Shown piece after piece: positions 6,084-6,233 of a DNA stretch of 6,233 nt. The notes beneath the pieces were generated by a model that did not search any database, was not told where the DNA came from, and saw only the letters and a list, made by a program, of their open reading frames with translations. This stretch comes from G020353355 sp050116155 (GTDB lineage: Bacteria > Desulfobacterota > Desulfobacteria > Desulfobacterales > JAHEIW01). The position numbers and the translations under genes are program-made. The number at the start of each line of letters is the position of its first letter. Within the stretch, counting starts at the first letter, position 1. The stretch is from positions 1 to 6,233 of the forward strand of contig JASFPE010000355.1 of the NCBI GenBank assembly GCA_050116155.1. Reading direction: 5' to 3'.

Positions 6084-6120
6084 CAACCCGCGCAACCCGC
6101 ACCCCGCAACCCGTACCTCG
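6084..6120 (-). repeat. Tandem heptamer array, consensus CGGGTTG (reverse orientation)
   Basis: Read on the minus strand, four contiguous heptamers fill 6120-6093 (CGAGGTA, CGGGTTG, CGGGGTG, CGGGTTG). A fifth CGGGTTG lies at 6090-6084 after a 2-bp slip. They share the CG[N]GTT core with the array at 5610-5637 but in the opposite direction. The array lies directly after the truncated hydrolase frame and before the last gene. Confidence 0.7.
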
Positions 6121-6162
6121 ATTCCAATGTTGGCTATCGAAAAACAGAAAGGGCTTTTTTAA

Positions 6163-6233
6163 ATGGATATGAAAGAGATCAGAGACAAGGCCAGGAAGAT
6201 GATGGGTGGATGCCAGGTCTGCCCGGTGTGCAA
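6163..6233 (+). CDS. Probable FMN-dependent alpha-hydroxy-acid oxidizing protein, N-terminal fragment (cut by window edge)
   Basis: Only 23 codons are visible, from the ATG at 6163: MDMKEIRDKARKMM followed by GGCQVCPVC. The start MDxKEIRxKARxxM followed by a CxxCxxC cluster (Cys17, Cys20, Cys23) is what I recall from the anaerobe-type branch of FMN-dependent alpha-hydroxy-acid dehydrogenases/oxidases, where it precedes a GRACAGEVPGMGG-like stretch. Those enzymes are TIM-barrel flavoproteins that oxidise L-2-hydroxy acids such as lactate or glycolate. The ribosome site is weak (AAAGGG, 6148-6153). A second in-frame ATG lies two codons in (6169). The call rests on a short N-terminus and could be wrong; a different Cys-rich protein is the alternative. 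Confidence 0.5.
   Translation, partial: MDMKEIRDKARKMMGGCQVCPVC

Noticed and set aside
5610..6120. CRISPR-like array suggested by repeated short units
   Set aside because: Units are only 7 bp and directly adjacent, with no spacers of 25-40 bp and no cas genes.
6141..6162. Possible terminator from the A-run/GGG/T-run before the last gene
   Set aside because: There is no GC-rich stem, and the T run abuts the next start codon; AAAGGG is better read as a weak ribosome site.
1..6233. Bacterial microcompartment locus, suggested by an acylating aldehyde dehydrogenase
   Set aside because: No shell proteins are in the window and the dehydrogenase lacks an obvious amphipathic targeting extension.

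Overview
The window reads almost entirely on the + strand and looks like a metabolic gene cluster from an anaerobic, probably sulfate-reducing, Desulfobacterota-type ('deltaproteobacterial') genome. That assignment is an inference. It rests on the gene mix, the intermediate base composition, and intergenic gaps filled with short degenerate tandem repeats. No rRNA or other taxonomic marker is present.

Layout. (1) 1-570: 3' part of an EamA/DMT-type membrane transporter, cut by the window edge. (2) 571-720: AT-rich gap with a good sigma70-like promoter whose -10 box lies inside a perfect 10+10 bp palindrome, probably an operator. (3) 721-1617 and 1605-2606: two overlapping paralogues with the citrate synthase / citryl-CoA lyase fold. 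By my hand alignment the first keeps only one residue of the catalytic triad and the second keeps none. (4) 2607-2813: gap with a 115-bp inverted-repeat element carrying heptamer repeats. (5) 2814-3959: class V PLP aminotransferase resembling 2-aminoethylphosphonate:pyruvate transaminase (PhnW). (6) 3960-4211: gap with a 22-bp imperfect palindrome and a ~130-bp inverted array of AAAGTG-type units. (7) 4212-5600: CoA-acylating aldehyde dehydrogenase, closest in motif style to sulfoacetaldehyde dehydrogenase (SauS) and the N-terminal half of AdhE. (8) 5682-6056: N-terminal half of an SGNH/GDSL-type hydrolase, lacking the usual C-terminal catalytic block. It is bracketed by heptamer arrays in opposite orientation. 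(9) 6163-6233: first 23 codons of what is probably an FMN-dependent alpha-hydroxy-acid oxidizing protein.

Working model (inference). The aminotransferase would convert a 2-aminoethyl compound (aminoethylphosphonate, taurine or similar) to the substituted acetaldehyde. The acylating dehydrogenase would then convert that to the substituted acetyl-CoA. The citrate-synthase-fold pair would bind or process this acyl-CoA by chemistry that cannot be the classical His/Asp mechanism. I know of no characterised pathway with this combination. The most interesting parts of the window are the degenerate CS-fold pair, its coupling to the transaminase and acylating dehydrogenase, and the related heptamer arrays in the gaps.
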